Below, in pieces: positions 14,964 through 15,047 of a stretch of DNA of 15,047 nucleotides. Both the position numbers and the translations under genes were made by a program. Under the pieces are notes generated by a model. It worked only from the letters and a program-made list of their open reading frames with translations. It made no database searches and was not told the origin of the DNA. The DNA is from an uncultured Anaerolineaceae bacterium (lineage in GTDB: Bacteria > Chloroflexota > Anaerolineae > Promineifilales > Promineifilaceae): the NCBI GenBank assembly GCA_937967805.1, contig CALBTC010000372.1, positions 1 to 15,047 of the forward strand, in the 5' to 3' direction. Each line of letters opens with the position of its first letter. The first letter of the stretch is position 1.

Positions 14964-15047
14964 AAAAATAGACCTCTTGATCTGTTTGTACATTGCCTGC
15001 TGAATTTGGACCGCACCATCCGTGGCCAGCCGGTGCGGCGGCGGCAT

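Noticed and set aside
14964..15047. N-terminal extension of the tandem binding protein to the window edge
   Set aside because: The ATG at 14963 has a ribosome site and begins a normal membrane anchor; the 28 extra residues lack family features, though an unseen upstream start cannot be excluded.
1..15047. CRISPR arrays, insertion sequences, rRNA genes, phage genes
   Set aside because: No regularly spaced direct repeats, transposase or integrase frames, rRNA segments or structural phage proteins were seen on either strand.

Overview
The window looks like a chromosomal segment of a Chloroflexota bacterium (Anaerolineae/Ardenticatenia-like; an inference, not a placement). The grounds are Pro/Thr-rich linkers behind lipoprotein anchors, a Tat-type lipoprotein solute-binding protein, a DppB permease with a large extracytoplasmic insertion, and a palindromic octamer (ACGGCCGT) that recurs about 19 times by eye, in and between genes and in all reading frames.

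Layout. (a) 1-1861, minus strand: the start of a MacB/LolD-type ABC ATPase, preceded by a damaged gene in which the first six membrane helices of an MFS transporter run directly into a MacA/HlyD-type efflux adaptor. That adaptor is also broken by a frameshift at a five-T run. (b) 1862-2004: a spacer with a roughly 70-bp inverted-repeat element. (c) 2005-3228, minus: a DUF3048 (YerB-like) lipoprotein. (d) 3229-3817: a 589-bp divergent intergenic region with a good sigma70-type promoter, a TGATATATCA palindrome just upstream of it, and a leader of about 375 nt with several hairpins and an orphan Shine-Dalgarno sequence. (e) 3818-10714, plus: a Dpp/Opp-type ABC importer operon encoding a binding protein, two permeases, a fused DppD-DppF-type double ATPase and a CBS-CBS-ACT protein. 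A strong hairpin with a T-run separates the binding protein from the permeases, and a second terminator ends the operon. (f) 10773-12420: a divergent pair, a small single-pass membrane protein (minus) and a methylaspartate ammonia-lyase-like protein (plus) that has lost most of its catalytic and metal-binding residues. Their likely start codons share the tetramer CATG. (g) 12441-14963, minus: an 840-residue membrane-anchored protein of two tandem family-1 binding-protein domains with no permease beside it in the window.

How the genes work together. Region (e) reads as one complete importer: binding protein outside, two permeases in the membrane, a two-site ATPase on one chain inside, and a ligand-sensing CBS/ACT protein as a plausible regulator. 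The intra-operon hairpin probably keeps the binding protein in excess over the membrane components. Region (a) was once a MacAB-like exporter but is probably dead or misassembled as read. The most unusual items are the MAL-like probable pseudoenzyme, the tandem binding protein, the MFS-adaptor chimera, the permease insertion and the octamer.
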